Positions 21,478 to 32,429 of a DNA stretch of 64,000 bases are shown here, one piece after another. Made by a program: the position numbers and the translations under genes. Source of the DNA: Spodoptera frugiperda (Eukaryota > Arthropoda > Insecta > Lepidoptera > Noctuidae). The stretch spans positions 5,398,001-5,462,000 of the forward strand of contig NC_064229.1 of NCBI RefSeq assembly GCF_023101765.2. Direction: 5' to 3'. Position 1 is the first letter of the stretch; every line of letters begins with the position of its first letter. The notes under the pieces are model-generated. The model had not been told where the DNA came from, did not search any database, and was given only the letters and a program-made list of their open reading frames with translations.

Positions 21478-21625
21478 TGGGAATATCATCCAATGACTTC
21501 TCTCGCCTTGGGTAAGGCGATAGGGAGTGTCAAACTCTTACTGACTAAAAACCACCCCGTTTCTCCTCCTGCTTTGAGCCTGAGCCCAGGTAACCTGTTA
21601 TGTTGTCCGCAGCTCCGGAAAGTGA
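21478..21625 (+). mobile_element. S3 copy
   Basis: Carries ATCATCCAATGACTTCTCTC, AGTGTCAAACTCTTACTGAC and TTGTCCGCAGCTCCGGA. Confidence 0.7.
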
Positions 21626-21890
21626 TTCAAAGACCTACCTATAGTCAATACCTACCTACCTACCTAACCTAACCTAATACACCAAGCACAATTGAAAACT
21701 ATTACTAAGAATTTCACGCGAAGATGAAAAATTTTACCACTGTTCGGCAATGGCGTTTGAGTCAATCAAGATTATTTTTAGATCTTAGTAAAATATAAAT
21801 CACATTACTAAAAATGCCATAACAGTATCACGAAGCTTACTGTAAAAAAACAATAGTAAAACTAACTGAACTATGTACTAGAAGTTTTGA

Positions 21891-22068
21891 CTGCACGGTT
21901 GGCGCGGCGACTGGGCAACTGGCTGTAGCGGGTTCGATCCTCGATACTCTTTATGTGATCCAGAAATTGTTGTTTCCAGTCTAGGTTTCTAGTGCATGTG
22001 AAATTGTATGTTTGTAAACGCACCTACAATACAGGAGAAAATCTAAGTGTGGGGCAACTTTAAAAAAA
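21891..22068 (+). mobile_element. S2 SINE
   Basis: Head CTGCACGGTTGGCGCGGCGA, B-box GCGGGTTCGATCCTCGA, tail TACAGGAGAAAATCTAAGTG followed by A7. Confidence 0.8.
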
Positions 22069-22127
22069 GTAGTGAGCTCATTTCTAAATGTTGTCGAAGT
22101 GACAACATTTAGAAATGAGCTCACTAC
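22069..22127. repeat. Perfect 27-bp inverted repeat, 5-base loop
   Basis: The arms begin GTAGTGAGCTCATTTCTAAA and are separated by GAAGT. All 27 positions pair. It starts at the last A of the S2 SINE, so it was either part of the insertion or arose at its end. Confidence 0.9.
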
Positions 22128-22399
22128 AGTGACATCAACACGTTTACTAGAAAGTTCTGGAATGTTGCACTAACGACTGTTGACTGTTGGCTACGAACTA
22201 ACTATTACTCCTTGCACCTTGTGTAAATGGTTTAAACTTTTGTTATAATGTGCAGGTAGGTGTATTGTTATTTGGATCTTCATTAGCTACTGGATCTTCA
22301 GTATTAGTCAGCGAGACAAGCATAAAAGTGCATGAAATCCTGCACTTTTTGAAACCCAGGATTTTTTCATTACGTAAAATATTAATCTGAATCCTTTCT

Positions 22400-22545
22400 C
22401 AGGGACTACGTAGCAGGGTTAACGGGGCTCCTGTTCGAAAAGTAGGAGTAGGAACGGGGTGATTTTTAGACAGTAAGAGTCTGACACTTCCTCTCGCCTC
22501 GCCCAAGACTGGAAAAGTAATTGGATGATTTTACCCTCAAAAAAA
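22400..22545 (-). mobile_element. S3 copy
   Basis: Carries GGGACTACGTAGCAGGGTTA, AGAGTCTGACACTTCCTCTC and an A-rich end. Confidence 0.7.
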
Positions 22546-22767
22546 AAGTGAGAGCAAGGAATCTCAACATCAACTGTCTTATCTATGATACTGATATATT
22601 TAAATGTTAAAATACTAGACATTAAAATATGTCCAAAACAGTTATAGCAATGGATAGTAATGGAAAACTATCTGAATGTAACATCAGGCGCTTACGAAAT
22701 AAAAAGAAACGAACGTTAAACGACAAAACATGCCTTTTATTCTTTGAAGCAGTATTATAAGTAATTA

Positions 22768-22930
22768 ACTTCTGCCAATGGCGTCGCCCACGTTTCTATG
22801 GGATAAAAAGTATCGTATCCCCTAAGCCAGCTCATACTTTGTCTGTATACAAAATTTTATCAAAATCCGTTCAGTACTTTCAGCATGATTGACGGACAAA
22901 CATCCAAACAAACAAACTTGTGTGTGTGTG
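22768..22930 (-). mobile_element. L1p copy with a (TG)n end
   Basis: Carries GCCAATGGCGTCGCCCACGT, GGGATAAAAAGTATCGTATC and ATCCGTTCAGTACTTTCAGC, ending in a TGTGTGTGTGTG run. Confidence 0.6.
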
Positions 22931-22934
22931 TAGT

Positions 22935-23855
22935 GTGATGGTTAAAAACTCTCAGTTCAAATTTCAATTACATCTCATGTAATGCTATCACAGTAAGCCA
23001 ACAAATACCAACACACTCATGTAACCAGTGGCTCAATAATTAATGTCACTCCAAAGTGATTAGCAAAACGTAACAGTGTGGTGTTACATAGGCTTATGTG
23101 AATGGCATTCCTAATCACCCTGTAACAGTTGAGTGAGCATGAATATTCAACGTCTATCATCCATCGGCTTGAGGTTTGGAATTAGATCAGACTTGGGTGT
23201 CAACACTAAATACGATATGTACCTAGGTAGGTATTAATTGTACTACCTATCACGAATCATGGCCAGATTTTTTGTGTTAAGGATAAGTTTGCGCATTGTG
23301 TATTTCTGATGACTGCAGCTAAAATAAATGATTTGTTTTATTTCTTTATTATTTTTAACCGACCTCTTGATTATTTATTTTATTCTAATCTTCATAAAAA
23401 TAATAGTGAATGGCGCATTTAATGCCTTAAGTTCTCTGACAGTCAGCCAAATTATTATTATCAGGAAAACATTTATATGAAAGAAAAAGCTGAGATAAAA
23501 GTTTGTTGTATGTGTGCAGAAAACCTCAATTATAAACTATGGGCGCAAAACAAATATGCGCTTTCTAATGGTAATTTGCAAAAAGCACAATTTTGCCCCA
23601 TCCGTTGGCTCGGTAATATTTTATGTAGGTACCTACGAGGCTACGACTATACGTCTATGGCTAAGTAAATACCATGACACAATTAGTAAGGACACAGGTG
23701 TAGTCTCCGTAACTCCGAGGGGTTGTCTGCAATCAGAACATAATCCCTTAGTCAGTTTTGATGCAAGGGAACCATAATATGTGAGGACAGAGACATAACA
23801 CCGATGCATTATACCTTAAGCCAATTAAAAGGGAGTTCATTAAAAAGTATCTGCA
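22935..23855. other. No gene seen
   Basis: Mixed AT-rich sequence. The overlapping plus-strand ORFs at 23477 (63 residues) and 23514 (87 residues) have no signal peptide, domain or splice context and do not look conserved. Confidence 0.4.
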
Positions 23856-23857
23856 GT

Positions 23858-24055
23858 GGTGACCCGGAGGTTTAAGACTTCTCATGCATAAGAGTGGGTT
23901 CGAAACCTACCAACGGTAAGTACCAATGTGACTTTTTCCGAGTTATATGTACTTTCTAAGATTATTTAGACATCACTGATAAACGGTAATAATTTCTTAA
24001 TTTCTTTTATGTAATATCTGATTATAAGTTTGAAATCGCCAACCAGATAGTGATG
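23858..24055 (+). mobile_element. S5 SINE, 5' two-thirds
   Basis: Head GTGGTGACCCGGAGGTTTAA, B-box-like GGGTTCGAAACCTACCAACG, then ACTTTCTAAGATTATTTAGA. The GAGGCCTTTGGCC tail is missing. Confidence 0.7.
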
Positions 24056-24059
24056 TTGA

Positions 24060-25035
24060 TCCGAAGGTATGGTCACCCTGCCCACTAGTGGTACTAATTA
24101 ACTTCCAAATTATTAATTAATATAAACAACAAATACAAATACGGCAATAATTTCATTGTGCCGGTTCACTAATTATGTAATTTACTGCTTATCACCTATA
24201 TTAAATTGTATCAGGTGATCTGCTCGAGCTGCCCTTTCCCATAAAAACAGTTACAAATAATGTTCTCTCGTTTCCTTTTCACATACACGTACCTGAGCTG
24301 TAATTACTGTACATACGTAACATATCACCCAAATTATGTTCCTTTTGAGGAAATCTGTTGAAAATAAAATCAGAATCTGTCAAACAAAATCTAACATATT
24401 TTTCAAAAATCCGTTTCTGCAAATTGCTTGGGCGCACGTTCCCTTCCAGTCACTGCGCAGTACTAACGATCTTCTTATTTCCCTTCAAAATAAAACCAAG
24501 GCTTTTATCTACACCTTATACACGAATATAATGATAACTCTCATAATGAGATCTCTTTGTCTAGTTTATGCATCGTGAGCATCAGTACTTTATACCAATT
24601 TACATGTAAAAGTGCGATTGACTGTATCTTTTTTTCACGTCGGTTAATATTTGTAGGTACGTAGCATCTAAAGTTAAGAATTTGGGAGAACCTGCGCTGC
24701 TTTTATTCTTTGAATACGTGTGGACAAAGCCGCGGGTAACTGCTGGTTTAAGAATAAATCTATGATCATTTTGCATTCATCAATGTTTCACATACATATC
24801 GCCAATAAATAAAATATTTAGATAATTTATTACCTCAATAACACACGTAGAACGTGTACAAAAGTACAACTTGCTCTACTTACTACTAATTTCTTCTTCT
24901 ATACTCGCTAATTTAATGTTTGCTAAAGTCAAATTACTATCTTCAGAAGCATAATTACTAAGTAAAATACGTAATATAAAAAATCTAAATAAGACTTAAT
25001 TCCTAATTTCTTTAAAAATAGCAAAAGGAAGTCAA
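24060..25035. other. No gene seen apart from an L1p end fragment
   Basis: AT-rich. A short L1p 3' end (GACAAAGCCGCGGGTAACTG) lies at about 24703-24747. The 80-residue ORF at 24336 is unconvincing. Confidence 0.4.
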
Positions 25036-25176
25036 ACATGCTGTCGACCGGGTACGGTGAGGAAGAGGGCGCCTAATCTTAACGCATACATACAGTTAAT
25101 TTAATGTGAGATTAACATTAACAATAGCGATACACGAAGCAGAGGCCGCTCTACTGTCTGGACATGACAATACAAT

Positions 25177-25398
25177 ATGGCGAGGATAAAGTCCGGCCCC
25201 TCGCCAAGGCCGGTCTTAGCGACAACATCGGACTCCCCACGAGCCAAACACCAAATCCCCAACACTAGCTACAAACACCAGAAAACTTTAATACCGCGAT
25301 ACAGGCCTCGCAACCTGATTGGTCCATTCCAAATATTTCGTGCCGTTCCAGTCAATGCACTTCAGCAAAAAATGCCGAGGCCAGTGGTACCGGAGTAG
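25177..25398 (+). CDS. Uncertain 73-codon ORF in a GC-richer patch
   Basis: The ATG (ATGGCGAGGATAAAG) opens 73 codons of Pro/Arg/Ser-rich sequence and stops at 25396-25398. The surrounding 25040-25440 is richer in GC and CpG than its neighbourhood, as promoters or exons often are. No domain is recognised. It could equally be the 5' leader region of the next start codon at 25454. Confidence 0.15.
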   Translation: MARIKSGPSPRPVLATTSDSPRAKHQIPNTSYKHQKTLIPRYRPRNLIGPFQIFRAVPVNALQQKMPRPVVPE

Positions 25399-25453
25399 CG
25401 GTAACAGTCATTATCTTGCCTCGACCGGCCGAAGTTTCGTGTATAAATGTACC

Positions 25454-25534
25454 ATGAAGTCAGTCGGCTGTCGTGTCTTGGTTTTGATGTGCTTAAATTG
25501 GTTATTTTTATTATTAAAGCTGGTGATGATTTGA
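25454..25534 (+). CDS. Possible signal-peptide exon
   Basis: The ATG at 25454 opens MKSVGCRVLVLMCLNWLFLL and stops after 26 codons. A basic start followed by a long hydrophobic run resembles a signal peptide or a membrane anchor. A weak donor (CTG|GTGATG) at 25522 would leave phase 0. TATAAAT lies only 9 bases upstream of the ATG, too close to serve as its TATA box unless the leader is very short. Confidence 0.2.
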   Translation: MKSVGCRVLVLMCLNWLFLLLKLVMI

Positions 25535-25911
25535 TTTGAATGATTTGTTATAGGCATCCAAATAAAAAAAATATAGTTTTGTTATCAGCTTAAGAACCTT
25601 AATGATGCCCTAGATAGTGGACGTCTTGTGACTGATCTTAAAGAGTGCAATTCCTTACCACAGCTTGTATTTCCAGAAGGAAGGTCTTCAAATCACCCAG
25701 TGAATAGGTTGCTTATTAGGCAGATGTGTTCCATCTTTGGCATCTTTGACATTATTGCTTACACATAGGACCCACTCAGTTTTAAGTGAAATTTCCGTGG
25801 TACTTGGCGACTAGGCTTCTCCCAGTTGTGCAGTCTCTTTTGTGACTTTAGGCTTAAGTCATTCTGTCTTCTGCATTAAATTCACCGAGGGAAGTGGAAA
25901 CTATCGTTTTC

Positions 25912-26065
25912 TTTTCTTCTCCTCTAATAACATCTTCTGATTTGTTTCGTTGCGGGATCCAAGACAGTCATTCATGTCCATGAGACGCGCCAGACTTCAA
26001 TGTTCCGGTGTTTTCATGGTTGTATATACTGTAGATCCTGGCTTACAGGAGTTGCAGCGGTATAG
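25912..26065 (+). repeat. Dispersed repeat, copy 2 (pair with 12040-12190)
   Basis: Same order of strings as copy 1, including GGGATCCAAGACAGTCATTC, GACGCGCCAGACTTCAATGT and GTTGTATATACTGTAGATCC. Identity is high enough to be obvious by eye. Confidence 0.6.
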
Positions 26066-26524
26066 GAGATTGTAGGGGGCTTGTCCCAGAAAACAATTGC
26101 TGATTATCAAGCGAGACACCAATATAAATATACAATATAAAATAACCTAAGACCTCAAACATTCGAGGAATTCCACAAACAAAGTCAGGGCTAGAAATAA
26201 ATATGCACATAAAAGTAAAAATGTCCACAGCCTGCTTCGCGTCACCGTTTTGCGGTTTTCTTTTGTAAACTCAAAATTCAACAAACTGAGAGTGTGGTCA
26301 CATATTTTCCAAGTTCCATTTATTTTAAGGACCTTCTGTCCCTTTGAAGCTTTTTTTAAGTGCCATGGTCAGATAAGAGGATCGCTCTTCACTCTCGTAG
26401 AAACATCTTTCGATTGTCATAAAGACTGACAGTTCAAAGATAAAAAGCCTGAGATCCTTTGTGAATAAAGAAATGTAAAATCTAGGTAATCTTTAACATA
26501 TTTTGGCATAATTAGGTTTTTATA

Positions 26525-26640
26525 TGGAATAGGTGGCAAACGAGCAGACGAGTCACCTGATGGTAAGCGATCAGCGCCGCCCATGGACACCCGCAACACC
26601 AGAGGAGTCACAGGTGCGATGGCGACCTTTAAATGATAAG
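26525..26640 (+). mobile_element. S4 fragment
   Basis: Carries AACGAGCAGACGAGTCACCT, GATGGTAAGCGATCAGCGCC and GCCCATGGACACCCGCAACA. Confidence 0.7.
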
Positions 26641-26956
26641 GTACATATGATATGATTTTTTTAAATCATGTAAACAGGCACACACTGAATGTTTCTATAT
26701 AAAACATATGGACTTTCTCTTACATGATATGGATACAGCTCTTTGATTGAAGTGGACCTTTTAGAGGGAATCTGACCTCACGATAAACGGATCCCCTTTT
26801 GTTCAGCCCAAAGATATCGCTTGATAGCTTACAATATATCTTGAAGATATATGCATATTTATATTACATAGACGCTACCTACGAACGATGTTTTCATCAA
26901 AGAATAAAATATAGTTTTAACTTTTTTTTACCTCTGAGTTTGTTTCGGCATTTCTT

Positions 26957-26994
26957 CTCAGAGCAGTTCCATATTTCTATGGAACTGCTCTGAG
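26957..26994. repeat. Perfect 17-bp inverted repeat, 4-base loop
   Basis: CTCAGAGCAGTTCCATA, loop TTTC, then the exact complement. It is followed by ATCGGGCAAAG, a piece of the S1 B-box region. Confidence 0.85.
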
Positions 26995-27404
26995 ATCGGG
27001 CAAAGCCAGCCTCATCTAGTTATTTAAGAGATTGGCGTGTAAATAGAGTTACATTGTAACCTATTTACAAAAATAAATGTCATTAATTTATCATTTCACT
27101 TTAATGTAGGTTGCGGACGAATGCAATTTTTTAAAACATAGTTTCTTCTATGTAAGTATTCTTGGAATTATCCTTTCAAATCCGTGTTTTTATAGGCCAC
27201 TTACATATTATTTTACGCTTGTACGAGCAAGTGCCTATTTTTCCAAGCATTTAGACAAGGACGTTTAATTCATCTGAATATTTTGCTAGGATCCAAGATA
27301 AATGTTTGCAAGGCAATGTGTACCTTTTGTGAAGGTATCTACAATGCCTACGTTGTTGAAATTACTTTGCACACAAAAACAAATGTTTTTACTAAAATGG
27401 ACTC

Positions 27405-27500
27405 TATCAGCACCAATAGGAGCCATTGTCGGAAGTTGACACAAGCTCGATCCAAGAATCGAACCCGATTCCTCGTAATTTGTAGTCGTGTACACAAAAC
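27405..27500 (-). mobile_element. tRNA-like SINE head fragment of a further family
   Basis: On the minus strand it reads TCGGGTTCGATTCTTGGATC, a pol III B-box, preceded by GACTACAAATTACGAGGA. It differs from S1 and S2, and it is too degenerate for a tRNA gene. Confidence 0.35.
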
Positions 27501-27567
27501 TGCTAATAATATAATTTTTGTTTAAGTTACATTTTGTTTAAACTTTACACAGAGAAGAGTGGGAGGA

Positions 27568-28041
27568 GGGTAAGGAAGCCTTTGCCCTGCAGTGTGAGAC
27601 GATCATAGCTGCAAACAATATAAATTAATAAATTTTGTTTAATGTCATTAGTACAACAGACCTCTGCTCAACTAATTTTACATTATATATCCACACCTAA
27701 TTGAGCAGGTAGAATTAACATTCATTCTCATTATAAATCACCCTTTCCCGACAATATTTCAAGGGTTATAATACCCATTGGTCTTATAACCCTGACCCAC
27801 TGAAGTAGGGTCAGACGGGCCCCTAATAAAGTTTTATAAGATATTGCAAGGGTTAGGTTCAACAAGGAAATCTATACAAGTACCTTCTTGAATATATTTT
27901 ATTGATCCTATTATAAATAGGTATCTACGTTATTGTTATTTGCCTGGCTAGATAAATACGAATATTGAGAAAAAAATAAGTACTGGGTACCGTTTTCTGA
28001 CTGGAAAAAATAACAAAACACATTACTTTTACCTCCTAGTA
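27568..28041. other. No gene seen apart from an S5-like end
   Basis: About 27575-27605 shows GGAAGCCTTTGCCCTGCAGT, the end of an S5-type SINE. The rest is AT-rich with short inverted strings around 27770 (GTTATAATACCCATTGGTCT). Confidence 0.35.
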
Positions 28042-28302
28042 CAGAGATGGCGAACTGTCACGTAACGTAGTGCTATTTAAATAAAACTTTTGAGGTGGTA
28101 CAAGTGTTATCAAAATAATTATTATTATTTTTATTTATTTTTGATATTTTGTTAAGCAAAATTGATGCTGAACTGGAGTCATTTGTGTTATTCATACATG
28201 ATAATAGCGACAGGCATGGAACACATTCTGTAATCAATGACGTGCCCAAGTATTGTGCTGCGTGCCATCAATGGCATGCGTGCCAAAGGTTTGCCATCCC
28301 TG
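28042..28302. mobile_element. hAT-type MITE
   Basis: Ends CAGAGATGGCGAAC and GTTTGCCATCCCTG are inverted repeats with two mismatches. The 8 bp on each side (TCCTAGTA, TCCTAATT) agree at 6 positions, as expected of an 8-bp hAT target duplication. Length is 261 bp. The 126-residue ORF over it and the following SINE is not a gene. Confidence 0.7.
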
Positions 28303-28344
28303 TCCTAATTCCATATGTCTCCGTAAAAAAAACACTATTTTATA

Positions 28345-28422
28345 CTTCCCGCGACCTGGGAATCGAACTCGAGAATCCTTACTTAGTAGCCAATCTTGTG
28401 ACTACTCGACCAACAAGGCAAA
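28345..28422 (-). mobile_element. S1-like tRNA head fragment
   Basis: Plus strand shows TCCCGCGACCTGGGAATCGA and TGACTACTCGACCAACAAGG, the complement of the S1 head. The body is missing. Confidence 0.55.
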
Positions 28423-28650
28423 CTGTAATTAAATTTTTCTATGTCAAAATTGTCTGCGCAAAGTTTGGTAATGGTTTGGAACAGTGCCCGGAGTGTGAGC
28501 AATATGCCCGCTTCCAATGGCATGCATAGTATTCCTAACTTAATTGGTAAAACCACTCCACTGTTATATTACGAGTATATGTACATGGTAACTGTTACTA
28601 TAAGAGCAAGCTCGGTCCTACAGTGAACTATTGAGGTTGTTGAAGTGTTA

Positions 28651-28803
28651 AAGCACGGTTAGCGCGGTGGCTGGATAACTGGCTGCCGTGCAATATGTAG
28701 AGTTGTTGTTTCGGGTTTGGGTGTCCTGTGCATGTGCGATTGTATGTTTGTGAACGCACCCACGACACAGGAGAAAATTCTAGGATGGCGCAACATTTAA
28801 AAA
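28651..28803 (+). mobile_element. S2 SINE with internal deletion
   Basis: Head GCACGGTTAGCGCGGTGGCT and tail ACACAGGAGAAAATTCTAGG are present. The B-box segment is deleted. It abuts the inverted S1 at 28812. Confidence 0.7.
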
Positions 28804-28811
28804 ACACACAC

Positions 28812-29088
28812 ACAACGTCACGCCTTTTATCCCCGAAGGGGTAGGCAGAGGTGCACATTACGGTATGTAATGCCGCGATACACCCACTTTTGACCGTTTA
28901 TATTATAGTCCCATGTAATAGGGGGTGAGCCTATTGCCATATACTGGGCACCATTGTAGACGCCGTGCTACAATTGAGATATTTTTTGAAATTCCGAAAA
29001 AAGCCCAGTAACCCTTTACTCGACCCGGCAATCGGACCCGTACCCCTTGTTCGGCAGTCGCACTTGCGACCACTCGATAACGAGGCAG
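28812..29088 (-). mobile_element. S1 SINE, full length
   Basis: Plus strand runs from TCACGCCTTTTATCCCCGAA through CCTATTGCCATATACTGGGC to CACTTGCGACCACTCGATAA. It is a good reference copy for S1. Confidence 0.85.
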
Positions 29089-29099
29089 TCATTTAAAAC

Positions 29100-29463
29100 A
29101 AACGTTTAAAACAAATCAAGCAAATTTGAATTCACCTATAATAAAAATAAAGTTTAACTTCCAACAACCTACTAGTTAATGACTAAATAATCAAAATGAA
29201 GTAGATTTTCTAAACGCTTCAGAATTAAGACACGCTTAAACAATTAGGGACATTTCTCTTTTGTTTTTTTTTTCAGGGCTCGTCTTCATTATCACTCCCA
29301 GGGGCTTTGTAAAAGGCGACTAAATTATATTAACGTTTATACATAATTATATTTAAAAGTTAGTCTATCTCTTACTTAGTACTTTACTAAGTTTAATGTA
29401 AAGAATGCTAATTTCAAATAATTATAGCTTAGTATACTGTAATACAAGTTAATTAAGATTATG
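29100..29463. other. No gene; exon-like string after a polypyrimidine tract
   Basis: TTGTTTTTTTTTTCAG precedes GGCTCGTCTTCATTATCACT near 29280, and CAGGGGCTTTGTAAAAGGCG follows. It looks like an acceptor, but no frame extends, and the second string recurs in lepidopteran repeats as far as I know. I do not call an exon. Confidence 0.3.
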
Positions 29464-29540
29464 TTATCGGCTTACTGAGTAAGCTGTTTGATAAGGAACT
29501 CGACTAGTTTGACCCAATGCTAGAGGGTCATGCTAGAGAC
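29464..29540 (+). mobile_element. TTATCGGCTTAC MITE copy, diverged
   Basis: Shares TTATCGGCTTACT, AAGGAACTCGACTAGTTTGA and ATGCTAGAGGGTCATG with copies at 32894 and 40988. The right inverted end is lost. Confidence 0.5.
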
Positions 29541-30057
29541 TACAGGGCAAAAGTGCAATTCCTGAGTCCGGCAAAATGCTAATGTCTCTCTTTAGACGAA
29601 ACGAATGCACAATTAGTCATGTAACCATAGCGTCTTTAAAACTTTTATGCATGAGTACTGTGGAAAATTTTGGAGACAGTTACAGGCAAAATTGTACCTA
29701 GTCGACGAACATCAATAATGAAACATCTTTGTTTTATGACGTCAGGATGCACCAACGATGCTACAAACTCATTAACTTTTAAAAGGCACTGATGCGGAAG
29801 ACGTGGCTACAGAAAGTGGTAAATAAATAAAATATTTACCACCTCTCCTTATTTACATCGAGACATCAAGCGATTCATCTATTTGTAATGAGGGAACTCG
29901 AAGATAACGTTTAGCTTGTCAACCTTTTGGCAAGAATTCGATGAAAGAAACATTCTGTAAAATTGTGGCGAACTGTGTGTCTAAGACGCACTAACATCCT
30001 CAAATATTAAAATAACGATCTTAAAATCTTTACTGACTTCCTGAAGATCGTATCGTA

Positions 30058-30305
30058 TCGTCACACCTTTTTTTATCCCCGAAGGGGTAGGCAGAGGTGC
30101 ACATTGCGGCATGTAATGCCACTGAACATTTCACACCCACTTTTCACCATTTGTGGTATAAGTGGCCCATGTGAATAGGGGGTGAGGCTATTCACCATGT
30201 GCTGGGCACAATTCGGGTTGACGATCCTTAATACTTTGACCGACGCGGGAATCAAACCCTAGACGCCTAGCCTCAGCAGTGGCACTTGCAACCGTTTGTC
30301 AAGTG
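30058..30305 (-). mobile_element. S1 SINE, partly deleted
   Basis: TATCCCCGAAGGGGTAGGCA, GGGGTGAGGCTATTCACCAT and a damaged B-box (GACGCGGGAATCAAACCCTA) are present. The middle TTTTCGAAAA segment is absent. Confidence 0.7.
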
Positions 30306-30640
30306 CCAACGAGATAGTCAGCACTTTCTGAATAAATTTTGTACAGGTCTACTGAACCCTTATTTTTTTGAAGAACCAAGCTACCATTAATGAGAAGAGT
30401 TCATACATGACATGCCTATATTAAAATAATGTACACCCTTCTTAGCTCTATATACATATTTAGCTCAACCACGTACCAAGATAAGTAAATACACCCATTG
30501 TGCCGCATAATGTTGCCATTGCATTAGAGAACATCCCCACGCATCATCAAGGCATAACCTCGAAAATTCATATCTCTGAACCGCAACGTAATACCTACTT
30601 AAAAAGTACCAAATGATTTTTCCTACGAAAGAAACCAACC

Positions 30641-30973
30641 AAAGGTAAAATAAGCTCGTCCGTTGTCATTTAAAGTGAACTGTTTTAGGGAACAGAGAGT
30701 AAAGTTCCCTAAGAAAAGGAGGATCCTCCGACCAGGCGAGGTGATCATGCCTGGCGGGCTTTCTGCCCAACTGTTGTTCGTTGGAATTTTCTATCCATGT
30801 TTATTCGCATGTAAACTTCACATGTGCGATGCAGGATATTTATGACGTCATCAGTTGATTTGCTCGTCGATAGTCTATATGCGACTTCTGTCATCTGTCA
30901 CTTGTCTTGTGTCGCCACAAGCCAAAAGTAAAATAAGCTCGTCCGTTGTCATTTAAAGTGAACTGTTTGGTAG
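30641..30973 (+). repeat. About 45 bp direct repeats flanking a dispersed repeat
   Basis: GTAAAATAAGCTCGTCCGTT ... GTCATTTAAAGTGAACTGTT appears at 30641-30689 and again at 30925-30973. The 235 bp between them contain AAGGAGGATCCTCCGACC and GTCTATATGCGACTTCTGTC. That inner segment recurs inverted at 41518-41690. Confidence 0.65.
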
Positions 30974-31349
30974 AATAAAGCTGACTATTCACGGTACGGC
31001 ACCGATCTGAATTAATCATGAGTAGGAGACCTCACCTGTACCAGATGAAGTGCGACTGTGACGTCAGACAAATCGGTTCAACCTTCGCGACGTCTGTCTA
31101 CGATACATGAGCCGATTTACATGCTAAAGTTGCGACTTTTTTATACTCGTAAAAGGAGGTTCTTTTGTGGTCTTTAGTATACCGTAATATAGTGGAGTAA
31201 TGGATTGAGAAATGTTTTTCACAATGTAGGTACGTACATAAATTACCCCTGTAAACTGCAGGCAATCTTTTTTCTCTATTATGTCCAGTTGAGCAACGAC
31301 ACTCGGTGAACGGTGTTTTTTATATTTAATTTGTTTTATTTATTTTTCA

Positions 31350-31541
31350 AACGTTGCCAGACACTAGATTTTCCCCTGTGTCGTGGGTAAGTTTATAAAC
31401 ATACAAGTTCAAATACACATCACACCCAGACCTGAAACAACAATTTGTAGATCACACAAAAAGTTGCTTCGTGTGGGAACCGAACTCGCTACACACTGTG
31501 CGGCAGCCGGTCGCCCAGCCACCGCGCCAACCGTGCAGTAG
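31350..31541 (-). mobile_element. S2 SINE, full length
   Basis: Plus strand carries TTTTCCCCTGTGTCGTGGGT, GGGAACCGAACTCGCTACAC and CCAGCCACCGCGCCAACCGT. Confidence 0.8.
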
Positions 31542-32039
31542 AAAATATCAACATCTGGTAAATGTATAAAAATCAAATCATTCAATAAGATTTCCTTTTA
31601 AAACCGCTAATGATATTCACACCTACGCAAAAAACCAGAGCAATATTTTTCTTAACAACCTATTGCTATAAATAAATGGCTTTACGCTTTACCTACCTAA
31701 ACTACATCGGTTTTATTCCACTTTATATAACACATGTTTCACAAATAAATAAGATTTCCCGTTCCTCTTATGTGAAGGCGACAGATTCTGGGAAAATATT
31801 CATAGCTGCACCCGAACAAGCACATTTACAACGTGTCCTATCAAAAGTTTTTCGATTTAGAAGTATTTTGTCATGCATTTCATAGTCCCAGCCGCGCCAG
31901 AATTGGTACGCAAGCATTGCCGAATAGTTTTACGAGAGCTGTTTAAATATGAACGTGTGTTGTTGGTGGTGAAAGATTTTGCTATGAGGATTTGTCTAAC
32001 AATATAAGTATTGTAACTACAGGACATTGCTTTACGGTT

Positions 32040-32425
32040 GTACCCTCTTCACATTTCTCTGTAGCAGTAGGTAAGGTAGTTTTTGGTGTGGGAGAGCCAT
32101 GCTTGAGCACGAATGGGCAGGCTCGTCCGGAGTGATACCACGGCCTCACTGAAAATCGACGTGAAACAACTGTGTTGTGTTTCGTTGCATGAGTCAGGTT
32201 ACCGGAGGCCCAATTACCCTCATTCCCAATCTTCCCAATCCCCAATTCCCCAATAACCCTTAAATTCCTAACCCCCAAAAGACTGGCAACGCACTTATAA
32301 CGCCTTTGGTGTTTCGGGTGTCCATGGGCGGCAAAGATTGTTCCGAGATATAGCAAAAAACGACCACCATCAGGTGCTCCGACAGTTCGTTTACCGGCTT
32401 TAACATAAAAAAACACTAGTTCGTT
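32040..32425 (-). mobile_element. S4 repeat, near full length
   Basis: Plus strand carries GGGAGAGCCATGCTTGAGCA, AAAATCGACGTGAAACAACT, AAGACTGGCAACGCACTTAT and GTGTCCATGGGCGGCAAAGA. The 152-residue minus ORF over it is a translation of the repeat. Confidence 0.75.
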
Positions 32426-32429
32426 TACC

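Noticed and set aside
25441..25447. TATAAAT as the TATA box of the start at 25454
   Set aside because: Only 9 bases separate it from the ATG, so transcription would begin inside the coding sequence.
28149..28529. 126-codon plus-strand ORF
   Set aside because: It starts inside a hAT-type MITE and ends in an S1 head fragment. The open frame is a by-product of repeat sequence.
29268..29330. Splice acceptor with an exon after T10CAG
   Set aside because: The open stretch is very short, and the string CAGGGGCTTTGTAAAAGGCG looks like repeat sequence, not unique coding DNA.
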